Origin: Vanilla planifolia
Taxonomy: Eukaryota > Streptophyta > Magnoliopsida > Asparagales > Orchidaceae
Assembly (NCBI GenBank): GCA_023846275.1
Contig: CM043870.1
Span: forward strand, 15,856,385-15,920,384
Reading direction: 5' to 3'
DNA length: 64,000 bases
This document shows, in pieces, positions 1 through 10,500 of this stretch. Position numbers and translations under genes: made by a program. How positions within the stretch are numbered: the first letter of the stretch is position 1; each line of letters opens with the position of its first letter. Under the pieces are notes generated by a model. It was not told the DNA's origin. It saw only the letters and a list, made by a program, of their open reading frames with translations, and searched no databases.

Positions 1-447
1 AATAGCTTAATTGATTTGATAACACGCTATTAAAATTTTTGTTAAAATTACTAAAAGGGGGAATATCTAGTTACGGATGTTTGGTGCTAACTTCTAACAT
101 GATTATAACTTCTATTTAATGAACCACATGAAAAGAGAATCTCCAACCTTTGTCCTTTTATTAATGGTAATATATGTTTTGATAGTGATGATAATGATTA
201 TGATAAACATGACCCATGGTTGGCATCTCTCAAGTCTCTAAATAAATCATAACAATTTTAATGACATGTTTTTATTGGCTCTTGGCTCTTTAGTGGATGG
301 ACTACTAAACCTTCCACAACAATACATTATTAGATAATGTGATTTATATATAATTAAGAATGACAATATTATGTTGTAGACCTAACAAATTAATTTATAT
401 TGAACCTAGATGTGAAAGAATTTATACTTTTGAATGTATCAAGTCTT
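1..447. other. AT-rich flank, no feature recognised
   Basis: Neither strand gives a convincing coding stretch or repeat here. It is the target-side flank of the LINE that follows. Confidence 0.5.
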
Positions 448-465
448 ATTATATACATTTTTTTT
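448..465. repeat. LINE A-tail and candidate target-site duplication
   Basis: The tract at 458-465 reads as an A8 tail on the LINE strand. The 11 bases at 448-458 recur exactly at 7155-7165, on the far side of the element. The position and orientation fit target-primed insertion. The low complexity of the string makes this a weak call. Confidence 0.35.
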
Positions 466-559
466 GAAAGTATGATATAAATTATATCAGAAGTGGCAAA
501 AACCATACAAGAAACCACAAGAAGGATCCTCAAGGAGGATCAAATATGAAGTCAAACAA

Positions 560-3500
560 CATGAGTTTGAGTAGGGGCATGGGGATGGAATCCCCAGGAT
601 CCCAAACGAACTCATTGAGGCATGCAGCACGAGCAACCTAGTCAGCAGGCGCGTTCCCCTCTCTGTGAATATGGGAGAACCGGACTGCCTCCGGACCCCT
701 GGCATACTTAAGGGTCTCAGCAAAAAAACCATCCTCAGGAGGGTGGGATATCATCTCACAAACCACCTGGAGCGTCGTCATCTAGTCAGTCTGAATTTCC
801 ATAGCCCGGTGAAGGGGAAGGGAACCCCTAAGCAAGTTAAGGGCCATGAGCATAGCTTGGACCTCCATCATGTCAGCGGCCTGGGAGAACACCCTCTTGC
901 CGGCTGCCAAGAGCGACCTTCCTATGCAATCTCTAATAACCATGCCAAGACCGACAATGGAATCACCAACCGCAGCATCGCAATTAACTTTTATCCATCC
1001 TGTTGGGGGGAAGCCAACCATGCATTACAAGCAAGTTCGAAGAGTTGCCAGGATTCCTGCTGGACAGGGATGAGTAGAAGAGATGTCGACTGAATGCAGT
1101 GTTCACCTCGATCTTGATCTTTTAAAGCAACGAGCACGGCAAAGGCATCGGGTTGTTGTGTCTAATCGCGTTCCTCCTTGCCCAAATATAATACATGGTG
1201 GTGGCTAACGTGGCAACATGCCTCGCACCGTCACCACGACGTGCAGTGGGCGAGCCCACAAACTGGAGGAGCCGGTCGGTGAATAGTGACCCGGCACCTA
1301 CACCCGTGGACCTACCAAGCGCAGTCAAAGCCCCACGGACCTGGCGGTCAACCAAGAGATCCTGGGCACGCGGGCAGTCCCAGAACATGTGTTGCAGGGA
1401 CTCCTCCATCGCACAGCCCAACTGGCAATTGTTATTCCGAATTAAGCCCCTATATGCCAGCCATGCCGTCGTAGGAAGGAACTCGCCGGCCACCCGCCAC
1501 AAGAACATGTGCACCCTCAGCATCGCTTTGATCTTCCAGATGCTCCTCATCACATCAGTGGGGACGCCAGCCACCATGCCTGATGGAAGCCTCGGCACTG
1601 CAAATTATATGCGTGTAAATCCGGCCACTGTCAACCCTCGCCGTCTCGGTGTGCATATGGAGCAGAACATCCTGGGCAGACGTCTGAGCTCTCGGAAGGT
1701 GCAGAATTCTGTCAATGAGCTCCTCGCCTGCCCAAATACAGATGACATCCACGTCCCAGTCCCCAGCAGCCGTGATACAGTCAGCAACACTTGCCAGCCG
1801 GTGGGTGTGCATATTGACGAAAGTCGGCCAGCAGCAGAGTGGAAGGATGCCCAGCCAGTTGTCCTCCACAAAACGCACCGTCCGCCCATCGCCGATGCAC
1901 CAGACGAATATCAAAATTGCCACAGGCATTGCCGCCAGCACCATTTTGCACACAAAAGAGGCATTCCGGGGAGCTTTCATCAGCGGATTACTCAGCATAT
2001 ATTTCCTCCTCATGATGTCAACCTAGAGGCTCGCTTCGCGACTGATGATGCATTTGCAGTTGCTCATCTGGAGCACACGATGCCAGACGCGGAAGCCCCT
2101 AAGACCAAGCCCGTCAGCGGCCTTCGGCAAGGTGATGCAGTCCCATGGCGCGTAATGCACCGTGTTCGCGCAGCTCGTCCCGCACCAAAGGAACCTTCTA
2201 ACATGCCTCTCCATGTCATCAAGAACCCCATTAGGCACCACACAATGCCTCAGAATTTGGTTGGGAATAGCATTGAGAATAGAGGAGGCTAGGGCGGCTC
2301 TGCCCGCAAGCGACAGCTGATGGACATGCCAATTGACCACCGCGACATCAATTCTTTGGACAAGGAAGTTGAGGTCAACCTTATTCAAGTGCCTCGTAGC
2401 AATGGGGACACCAAGGTACGTAAGCGTCCGGCCTTATTCCATGCAGAGCTTCCTTAGAATCAACTTGGCTTTCTTCTTGTTGAACTTAGTGTTGAAGTAA
2501 ACACTGGACTTCATGAGGTTGACGCGCAGTCCAGCAACCTCCCTGAAAGCCCACAGGACACTGCGAATAGTGCGTGCAGCTGCATGGGTGGCAGGAGCAA
2601 ACAGCAGCACATCGTCTGCGAACAAAATGTGCAAAATCCGTGGTGCATGCTGCCCAGGCCTAAAACCAAGCAGCTGTCTCGACTCATAGTCCCTCACCAA
2701 TCTCGAAAGGTATTCAGTGGCCAAGATGTGAGGTAGGGTGAGAGCGGACAGCCCTGCCGGAGTCCTCACTGCGCCACCACCCACAGGAGGCGAGAGCCAT
2801 TGAGGAGGACACCAAATCTCGGATGGGTGATGCACGCAGTGATCCATTCGTGCCAGACGAGGGAAAAGCCCAGGACCTTCATCATCTCGAGTAGAAATTC
2901 CCAGCACACGCTGTCGTAGGCCTGCTCCATATCTATCTTCACAGCCATGAGGCCCGAAACAGAGGTACAGGTGTGCATCTTCGAGGCAATCTCCTATGCG
3001 ATATTGATGTTATAAGAAATGCTTTTGCTTGGGAATGAATGCAGTTTGCTCGTGAGAAATGAGGCTTGGCATCAACGGTTTCAGCTTTTCGACCAGAATG
3101 CGCGCCACCACCTTGTAGATGGTGTTGCAGAGGTTGATTGGCCGGTAGTGCTCCCGCCTACACGTCCCCTGTTTCTTCGGGATAAAGACAATGAGCGTGT
3201 CCTTCCAGTCCTCCGGCAACCTCCGTTCCTCAAAGAAGGCCTGCACCGCGCTAATGACGTCGCTACAGGTGATGGCCCAATAGCCGTGCAGGAACTCCAT
3301 CGTGATCCTGTGGATGCCCAGGGCTCTGTTTCTCCTGATTCCCCGCATGGGCACGATAATTTCTCTTTCAGTGACCCTACAGCCAAGATTGGATGCCACG
3401 TCATCTCTGACGATGCCAGATAGCGAGGAAATTTGCGACAAGGCCACCTGGTCCCCACACCGCCATTTCAGTTCAAAGTAAGCCAAGAGAACCCGTCTAA

Positions 3501-4755
3501 TGCTATCGGGAGAGTCCGCCACCTTGTCATCTTCGTCCCTCAGCTGGGTAATCTGATTCGTCCGAGCACGATCCGTAGTCGCATTATGGAAGAACCTCGT
3601 GTTGTAGTCTCCAAGTTGTGCCCAGTGCACTTTAGCGTGCTGCCACCACCATTGCTCCTCATGTGCGCAGCCGCGGATGGAAGGCCGTGACCATATGTCC
3701 AAGCCGCGTATGATCCTCCTCAGTAAGTCCTTCCCAAGACTCCATTGTCTGAAGTTCCTCAATACCCCGTTCCAGCTCCCTATTCTTGTTGACAAGGTTC
3801 CCCACCTCCTCCTGGCTCCATCTCCGCAGTGCCGTCAACGATCGCTTGAACTTGGTCATAACTACCTCCATGCGATTTCCCCCCGCCCGTCTTTGCCATG
3901 CATGGTTCACCACCTGGAACGATTGTGGAAAATCTAACCACACGCTTTCAAAGAGCGGCCTGCCAGTTTTCGGCCACGGGTTCCTGCCACCCAAGTCAAC
4001 CACCAGCGGGCAATGGTTAGACCCGAGCCGACAGAGATTGTGCACAGAGCATTAGGGGAAGGCCAACATCCCCGTAGAATTCATGAGAACACAGTCTAAA
4101 CGCTCCAGGATCCACGTGCCGCCCTGTTTCCCGTTGCACCATGTAAAACTATTGTCGGAGAAGCCTAAGTCAGCAAGCTAGAGCTCCTGCATAAAGTCAG
4201 CAAGTTCTTGCTGACCCCTACCATAGATGAATCTTCGTCTGCCCCGTTTCTCCTCTTGAGCATTACAAGGTTGAGGTCCCCAGCGACAATGAGGGGGTCG
4301 TCCCCACAAGATGAGTGTCGAATGGCGTCCCAGATCTCCCGGCTCTTATGGTGGTCTTTAGGACCATAAACAAAGAAACAATTGAGCATACAGTCAGTGC
4401 GAGGTCTAACCGTGCACACCACAACATGCGTTGAGGCTACCCTGATCGTAATATCAACCCAATTTTTCCATAAGAGAACAATGCCAGCTGACATGCCCTC
4501 AGAAGGGTGAGCCGCGAAGTCCCAGGCCTTCCCGAGGAGCCAGTTCGCATCCTGTCGTGAGAAGGTCTGCGCTTTCGTCTCCATCAAGGCCACGACTGCA
4601 GCATTCCCCTCGCGAACCAATCTTTGCAAGTATCTTCTCGACTTCCTATTCCTAACACCTCTGATATTCCAGACTATGAACTGCATCTTGACGTAGACCA
4701 TGTTATTGGTACTCCCATGCACCCGCGCAGCACCTCCGCATAAAGCCACCGCCAT
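560..4755 (-). pseudogene. LINE ORF2: endonuclease, RT, zf-RVT, RNase H, broken
   Basis: ORF2 of an L1 LINE nicks the target and copies the RNA. The endonuclease lies at 4683-3990 with WNIRG, LMETKA, GDLN and GSNHCPL (the usual SDH motif reads SNH). Reverse transcriptase follows at about 3400-2430, with EHYRPINLCNTIYKV, KIDMEQAYDSV and the catalytic FADDVLLFA near 2632-2600. Thumb-region segments lie at 2388-1560. A zf-RVT domain with CQLGC and HMFWDC lies at 1598-1122. RNase H begins at 1010 with VNCDAA and runs to about 600, where FSHIHREGNAPAD is followed by TAG in place of the usual Trp or Leu codon. The parts sit in at least eight separate open segments, so ORF2 carries many frameshifts and stops. 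Confidence 0.9.
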
Positions 4756-4808
4756 CTTCCTCCATGATGGCCACTACGCCCCACGAAGCGTAGCCCAAGA
4801 GACATCTC

Positions 4809-6239
4809 CTATTTTGATTTAGTGACATGTCCATCTGGGCTTGTAGATATATCCACCTCCCGTTCCTCTTGCAATAAGGGCAGTTTCCCCTTGTGCCCTC
4901 CTATGTGGGCCACGTGACCCATTCCTACAACCATCATGGGAGGATCAACCAAGTTTGTTTGCATCCAGTCCTCGTGGCCCCGACGTTGCGAAGCCCTCTT
5001 TGCTCTGCTTCTGCCACGATCCGTGGATGGGCTCCTGATGCCGTGGGACGTGCTAGCAGCCTCCCGACCTTGAATTTTGCGGCTGGCATCCTTTCGAGGA
5101 GGCTGGCTAGCCTTAACTACCGAGCTCCTATGGTCAACTGCGCCCTGTTTCCTACGCCTGGGTTGCACGAGCATCCATGGCCCCTAGCCCATGTTCCTTT
5201 CCTTCTGGATCAAACATGTTCTCCTCCCGCTTCCGAGGGCATCTAGTGCCTCCCGCCTTAGTGGATCTCCCATCACCAGAGAGCGTGTCCGCCGCCACCT
5301 TCAGTCCTTCACGACCCACTTCAGTAGATGAAGGGGGAACAGGGCAAGCGAGTGCCGCCTCCTTATGCGTGTTACAATGGCTCGTTTGATGACCAACATG
5401 CCCACATGTGAAGCAAATCCGCAGCAGCCCCTCATACTCAAATGCCTGATAGGTTCTCCCAAATTCTCCATTGAGCCATATGCCCGATTTCAGCGGCTTC
5501 GAAAGATCCGTCCGAACGCACACCTGAGCGTAAGAAGACGTGCCATCTCAGCAGTCCAACCATCAAGGAAGAAAGGTTCCCCGATAGCCTTGGCAATTCA
5601 TAAGATGTTCTCTATGTCCCAATATATGAGTGAGAGGCACGGAAAGCGCACCAATACCGGTGCACACATCGCGGTTGCAGTGTTTGGTCCGAATTCGTGC
5701 GTCCAAATATCAAGCCCCATGGCTTGGCCTGCGACCTGCCATGGGCCGCCAAGCCAAACTTCGTTCCTATCATTGATGGAATCGAAGTGCAAGCAAAAAT
5801 AGCTGGAGGATAGGTCGAAGACCTTAAAATTCTTGTAGTGACCCCATCTCTTGAGCAACACCCGTGCGATGACGGGGAAGGAGAGTGTGTTCTCGTAGAT
5901 TCTGCCAACCAAATCAAATTTATGAAACTCAATACGCCTCTGGCATGCATCTGATGACATGAGTACGTCACTGCCCTCGACGTGATCAGGGATACCTACG
6001 GCACGCTCCTTGACGTCGATGTTGGCCGGACGCACATAGGAGGTCACAAGACTATTGTTGTTGTTAGCGATCAGGGCTTCTCTGAAGCTGAACTTAGTTG
6101 CGAGAGCCGCCCGACTCCCAGCAGCCCCGTGCTCAGGGTTGGTTGCTTCTCCCATGAATTTGCTTACCATGGGCTCCGCCGCCTTGTGCGTCGTGTCCTG
6201 TAGCTCCAGCATACCAGCGCTCGCTGTGCGGCCATCCAT
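4809..6239 (-). pseudogene. LINE ORF1, DUF4283 plus CCHC knuckle, broken
   Basis: ORF1 of plant L1 LINEs encodes an RNA-binding chaperone. The first 213 codons (6239-5598) hold the DUF4283-like fold, with FDLVGRIY and a later NFKVFDLSSSYFCLHF segment matching the usual pattern. The frame meets an in-frame TGA at 5598-5600; the same frame continues past it, and a frameshift near 5530 then moves the reading into the frame of 5523-5152. That part holds the typical stretch DLSKPL and the knuckle CFTCGHVGHQTSHC (CX2CX4HX4C). A Lys/Arg/Ser-rich tail continues at 5174-4809 in a further frame. The start at 6239 is the first ATG ahead of the domain. Confidence 0.85.
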
Positions 6240-6653
6240 AGCTTCCCCTATTTCTGATGGTCAGGAAGCATAGCTGGAGTGTCCACCTAGTCCACCACCA
6301 TCACCGGGTTGTCCCCACATTCCAACGCGCCCTTCTGGCCCTTAAATATGTTCGCCTAAGCATCAAAGTTTTGGGGAGGAGGGAGATTTCCATCGACGAT
6401 CATCGTTTCCCCCCAGACGTAGAAGAGAGACATTCCCTCACTGGAGAGTTGCTCCCAGAAGTCCTCACCTTCCTATTGTTCCTTCGAGTCTTACTTCCCG
6501 CCATCTTCCGTCCAACTAGGGCTGCAGGTGGCACAAAACCAAGCACGGGGACGATCTGGTGTGGTGCGTCGTGGAATAGCTAAGCTGTTTAATCTTGTCC
6601 CTGCGCCCCCACTACAGCCAGGTCCAGAGTTTCAAATTCAAAGTTCCCAGATC

Positions 6654-6744
6654 CACGTGACCCGAAAAATTTCTGCAACGGTCGAGAGCCTTACGTGCCC
6701 TTCGCACGTGCGACCGTTAGCCGTTATCAGCTGTCCGTCACGTG
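6654..6744. promoter_or_regulatory. Cluster of three CACGTG G-boxes
   Basis: CACGTG occurs at 6654-6659, 6705-6710 and 6739-6744, and CCGTTA (a MYB-like core) occurs at about 6713-6726. G-boxes bind bZIP and bHLH factors in plants. The cluster lies upstream of LINE ORF1 on the minus strand and about 0.7 kb upstream of the presumed Whirly start on the plus strand. Function is inferred from motif density only. Confidence 0.35.
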
Positions 6745-7012
6745 CCCACCAACACCGCCGATCCGCCGTGAATTCCCTGATTCGGTCTCCGACGGTGGCA
6801 CAATAGCTCTCCCTCCGATTGCACCGCCCCACCAGTTGCGGATATCAGCTGCGCCCACCCTTCAGACCACCGCACCCGTTCCATCCCGTGCACTCCGTCA
6901 CTACCAGCCTTCCGTCACCGCCCCCTGGGCCAAGTCACCAAACGAGCTCCTTCCCGGCACTGCCGCCCGAACGCAGCCACCCGAGCGTGGCCCGCACCAC
7001 AGGCACTGGTAA

Positions 7013-7051
7013 CTGGCTCCTGTCGCTGGCTCCCGTCGCTAGCTCCCGTCA
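7013..7051. repeat. 13-bp tandem triplication
   Basis: Three adjacent units, ctggctcctgtcg, ctggctcccgtcg and ctagctcccgtca, lie at 7013-7025, 7026-7038 and 7039-7051. They sit in the presumed LINE leader near its 5' limit. Confidence 0.75.
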
Positions 7052-7065
7052 CAAAATTACACTTT

Positions 7066-7090
7066 CGTTGCCGGGAATCGAATCCGGTGA
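7066..7090 (-). other. tRNA T-arm-like segment (tRNA-Asp-like)
   Basis: On the minus strand this reads caccggattcgattcccgg then caacg, which resembles the T-arm and 3' stem of plant tRNA-Asp as I recall it. The rest of a tRNA (A box, anticodon arm) is not visible beside it, so it is not a tRNA gene. It could be a tRNA scrap joined to the LINE 5' end, a Pol III B-box, or a relic of a primer binding site. Confidence 0.4.
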
Positions 7091-7180
7091 TTTCTACAAT
7101 CTCAAATTTGAGTTATAAGATATGGTTATCATAAAAAATGTAGGAATATATAAAATTATATACATATTAATTAAATATAC

Positions 7181-7297
7181 GAACATACATATATATATCT
7201 ATATATACATATATATATCTATATATACATATATATATCTATATATACATATATATATCTATATATACATATATATATCTATATATACATATATATA

Positions 7298-7334
<37 letters not shown>
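7181..7334. repeat. 20-bp AT minisatellite plus (AT)n
   Basis: The unit atatatacatatatatatct is repeated six times in near-perfect register at 7181-7300, then runs into pure (AT)n at 7301-7334. Open frames over it encode only Ile-Tyr repeats and are not genes. Confidence 0.95.
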
Positions 7335-7337
<3 letters not shown>

Positions 7338-7466
7338 CGGTGAGAAGTTCCCCCAGGATTTTGCGCGTTGTCCCGAAGTTTGTGGCGACGAAATCCACTG
7401 TTAGGAAGGCGACCGAAGGCGTTGCTAGAATTCGTGCGTGTTATTAGTTCCAAAGTTACCTCCAAG
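7335..7466 (+). promoter_or_regulatory. Presumed 5' leader of the Whirly gene
   Basis: GC content rises sharply just after the (AT)n tract, and the stretch ends at the ATG of the candidate first exon. An in-frame stop at 7341-7343 and no ATG before 7467 mark it as leader rather than coding. The (AT)n at 7301-7334 could supply a TATA function. This is inference from position and composition. Confidence 0.3.
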
Positions 7467-7540
7467 ATGTTTAATCGCTTCTTCTTACACAATAGGCATG
7501 CCACTCAAAACACTAAGCCATGGCGAATGGCGTCTATTTT
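7467..7540 (+). CDS. WHY2: Candidate Whirly exon 1 (presequence)
   Basis: ATG at 7467 opens [17 protein letters not shown] and a few more residues, basic and free of Asp and Glu, as expected of a mitochondrial presequence. Two GT sites, at 7532 and 7541, both leave phase 2, which matches an exon 2 start at 12137. The longer choice (ending 7540) gives about 250 residues and the shorter (7531) about 247. Neither donor is strong (GTCTAT, GTGCTA), so another first exon further along is possible. Confidence 0.45.
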
Positions 7541-10500
7541 GTGCTACATACTTCTTGATTAAAGCTTCTTTTCGTCATCTTCGACTGTATGCACAGTGTT
7601 GGAGTCCTTTTGGAGTTTTCAAGATTTTAGGATTTAATTGAAGCAAAGTAGCTTCTCTAGTACCTCGTGTAGCCACGAGGCGTTTTTTTTTTTTTTTTAA
7701 ATGCAGATGATTTCATTTCACACTTTTCCTTTGAAGCGCAGCAGTGTGCATAAATCAATGAACTTTTTAATTGACGCTTTGGGGACTCCTGAATTCAAAC
7801 ATATCCTTGCAGCGAAATCCATTTTCTGCTTTTTATGCTCCATTGATGTTTTATGGATTAAATGCTGGCTTTTTAGTGGTTGTTATTTTGACTTCGAAAT
7901 GGTTAACATAATCTCGGTAAAGCATTATTTTTTTTTCGATTAATTTGGTATATCTTATGGTTAACATAATCTCGGCAAATGCAAACGGACATGAATTTAT
8001 GCCGGTTGCATGCCATACCATTATACGTTACGCCCGCAATGTCTTGCATCAAAACTCCTAACAAGTGTTTGATAACTTTTACTTGTTGAGTTGTTATTTT
8101 TGTTATGCATTTCAGCTCAAGAACTGCCTGGTTATACTTGTTGAAAGGAGCCTGTTTTTGTTTGTGAAGCTTACTGTAGTCAATTGTGATGTGAATCTTT
8201 GGTTCTAGGAGAAAATTCTCTAATTGGGTTTGGGAAGTGAGGTAGAGAAAGAGATGAAGTGGGCTGCCTCCCCCTTAACAGGCATTGGGGATGAGATGTT
8301 GGAAGTAGTATTACTCATTGGCATTACGTTGAACAAGTACAAGAATGAGAAACTCTAGGATTCCACAACTATACAACATAATCTTTGAGGAGTAGATGGG
8401 ATGCCATTAACAAGCTGGTGTTAGTGTGCTGGTTCATGGAGGATATCATTGCAAGGCTAGTCATTATTGATCGTGAGCTTAATGCTGCAACGATGTCAAG
8501 CAAGAAAGGTGCTAAGAAAGGGATTGCACCTATGAGCAATGGTGTCAAGAAAGCTAGTATTGTTGTGCAGGTTCATGAATGACATCATTGCAAGGCTAGT
8601 CATTATTGATTGTGAAGTTAGTCTGCAATGATCTCAAGCAAGACAGGTGCTAAGAAAAGCATTGTGCCTATACATGTGCTTTATAGAAGAAGGGTAAGGG
8701 GAGCAGTTGGCCACTCTTAAGCCATTGCATTACCTAATTGAAAGGATAATTTGATGATGGCGATAGTGCAACCTCCCCATTTGTTGTCTCTTGTGATATT
8801 TTGGATGGGACTGTTGTGAATTATAAGTGTATTTCCATGCCCATTGGTGATGGGATCGAGGGTGAGGAGGACCCCATCTATGTAGTGATGCAAAATGGGA
8901 TCTGAGTGCTACATTGTGAGATGTGGAGCATGATATTCAACAGTGCAAACTCCTTGGAATTTTTAATCAAGCAATCAACCCATTTGATTAGATTTAATGA
9001 ATTTCTAATGTGAGTTTGGGGGATGGCTGTTTGTATATTGAAGTTTGGATTGTACAATTGAGATAGTGAACTTTAGAAATGAAGAGACATGATAAAAGAT
9101 GTGAGGTTGATTGTAACATTTGATTGTGCAATATGGTAGATGGTGAGATAAGGATTTCTAGTTAGCTTTTCTATTTAATATAAATGAAGCTATTTTTACT
9201 TAAGATGAGTCTTTTGTATTTAAAAAATTTAATGAGTATTCTAGGGTTTGTTAGAGATAGAAAGGAGTGTCATCTTTTACCCCTCATGGGAAATCATAAT
9301 CTTTAAATAACAAAATTTTTTTTGGTGGTGTGGTGTTTTTTAGTACCGCATTGTTTTTTTTTTCCAAAAATTGATTTGCTCTTCTTCTCCTTTCTTATCT
9401 ACATTTATGATTTTTTGTGATATTTGTCTATTTGTCCATTGCATTATGGGAATCTTCCTTTGAAGGTAATGTTATCGGCCTTAATTTGATTCCTTATTCA
9501 CTTGGCAAGATGAGCACATGGTGTTGTGACATTGTTATTGAGATGCATCAGTTCTAGTACCTTTGCAATTGACCATTTTAAGGTGTCTTGGAGAAAGGTT
9601 TTGCCTAGGAGAGAGCTTGGTTTTGGCAAGGTTGGAATACTATACGACTTATTAGTGCTTGGACTAGGAAGTCCTACTTTGACATCTTATCCCTTTTATC
9701 TTGTGGTTTCTTGTAGAAGTAGAATAATGCCATTTATCTTGACAAAGTTGTAGTTGGCTCCATGAATATAGGCTTTGAGTTTACTTTTGTTGGATGCTCT
9801 TGCTAGAGGATTCCATTTCACCTTTTCTTTATTATGTTGCATAAGAGTTGGGACCACTTGGTGGGTTATGAGATCCTGATTTTAAGAATATTATGTGTTT
9901 TGTTTTGATTATTGTTTGACTAGACTATCACACTAGTTTATTGGATCAATATTGTGTCACTTGTTCTTGTAAAATGCAATGACAATCAATTCAACTTAAA
10001 TCCTGCTTGGGACATCTAAATCAATGTCCATCCTAGCCATCTTAGTCATCTCCTAGCTAATCAATTACTTGTATCCTCCATGTGCCAATCATATGTGTTA
10101 GTTTTACATTGATAAGCCCAAGTAGTTGATTCGTTTTTTTTAAAGTTAAGCTATTAGATTCTATTCTTCTTTTCTTATTTTTCTTTTATAATCTTGTCTT
10201 ATGGTTAAAATGATAAAGCAATTGAGTTGGTGGTGGTATAAGGATTCCTTGTAGTTAACCTCTGTAATTATGGTTTGGACAACTCTCATACTTACATAGA
10301 ATTAAGAATTGGCCCTCGAGACCAAAAAGATCTCGATCAAGGACCCCTTAAAAGCTAGTGCAATCTTTGATCATGATTTGTGAAGGTCTTGATGAGGTCG
10401 TTGTTTCCTTGCTGCAATCCTTTTGAGACCGTAAAAGGTTAAGACAATACTTCTCGAGACCATAGAATGCCTTGATGGGACCTCTCAAGAAGTCTCGAGA

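Larger units (their letters stand above)
459..7154 (-). mobile_element. L1-type LINE, nearly full length, inactive
   Basis: Read on the minus strand, this block gives in order a GC-rich leader, an ORF1 with a DUF4283-like domain and a CCHC zinc knuckle, and an ORF2 with endonuclease, reverse transcriptase, zf-RVT and RNase H parts. That is the order of plant L1-clade LINEs. The 3' end carries a short A-tail, seen as eight T at 458-465 on the plus strand. The 11-base string attatatacat lies at 448-458 and again at 7155-7165, a possible target-site duplication that would set the element at about 6.7 kb. The string is AT-rich, so chance is possible, and the 5' end could instead lie near 6570. 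The element is much richer in GC than its surroundings. Many stops and frameshifts show it cannot move by itself. Confidence 0.88.

Noticed and set aside
665-2292. Long plus-strand open frames, up to 365 codons, in the first kilobases
   Set aside because: They lie opposite LINE ORF2, whose minus-strand frames hold RNase H, zf-RVT and RT motifs. The plus-strand products have no domain and biased composition.
7066-7090. A complete tRNA gene
   Set aside because: Only the T-arm side is recognisable; no A box or anticodon arm lies at the right distance.
7122-7504. Open frames of Ile-Tyr repeats on both strands
   Set aside because: They are translations of the AT minisatellite.
9526-9753. 75-codon frame with [12 protein letters not shown], like the end of a LINE RT
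   Set aside because: The similarity is limited to a few residues and no neighbouring LINE motif could be found.
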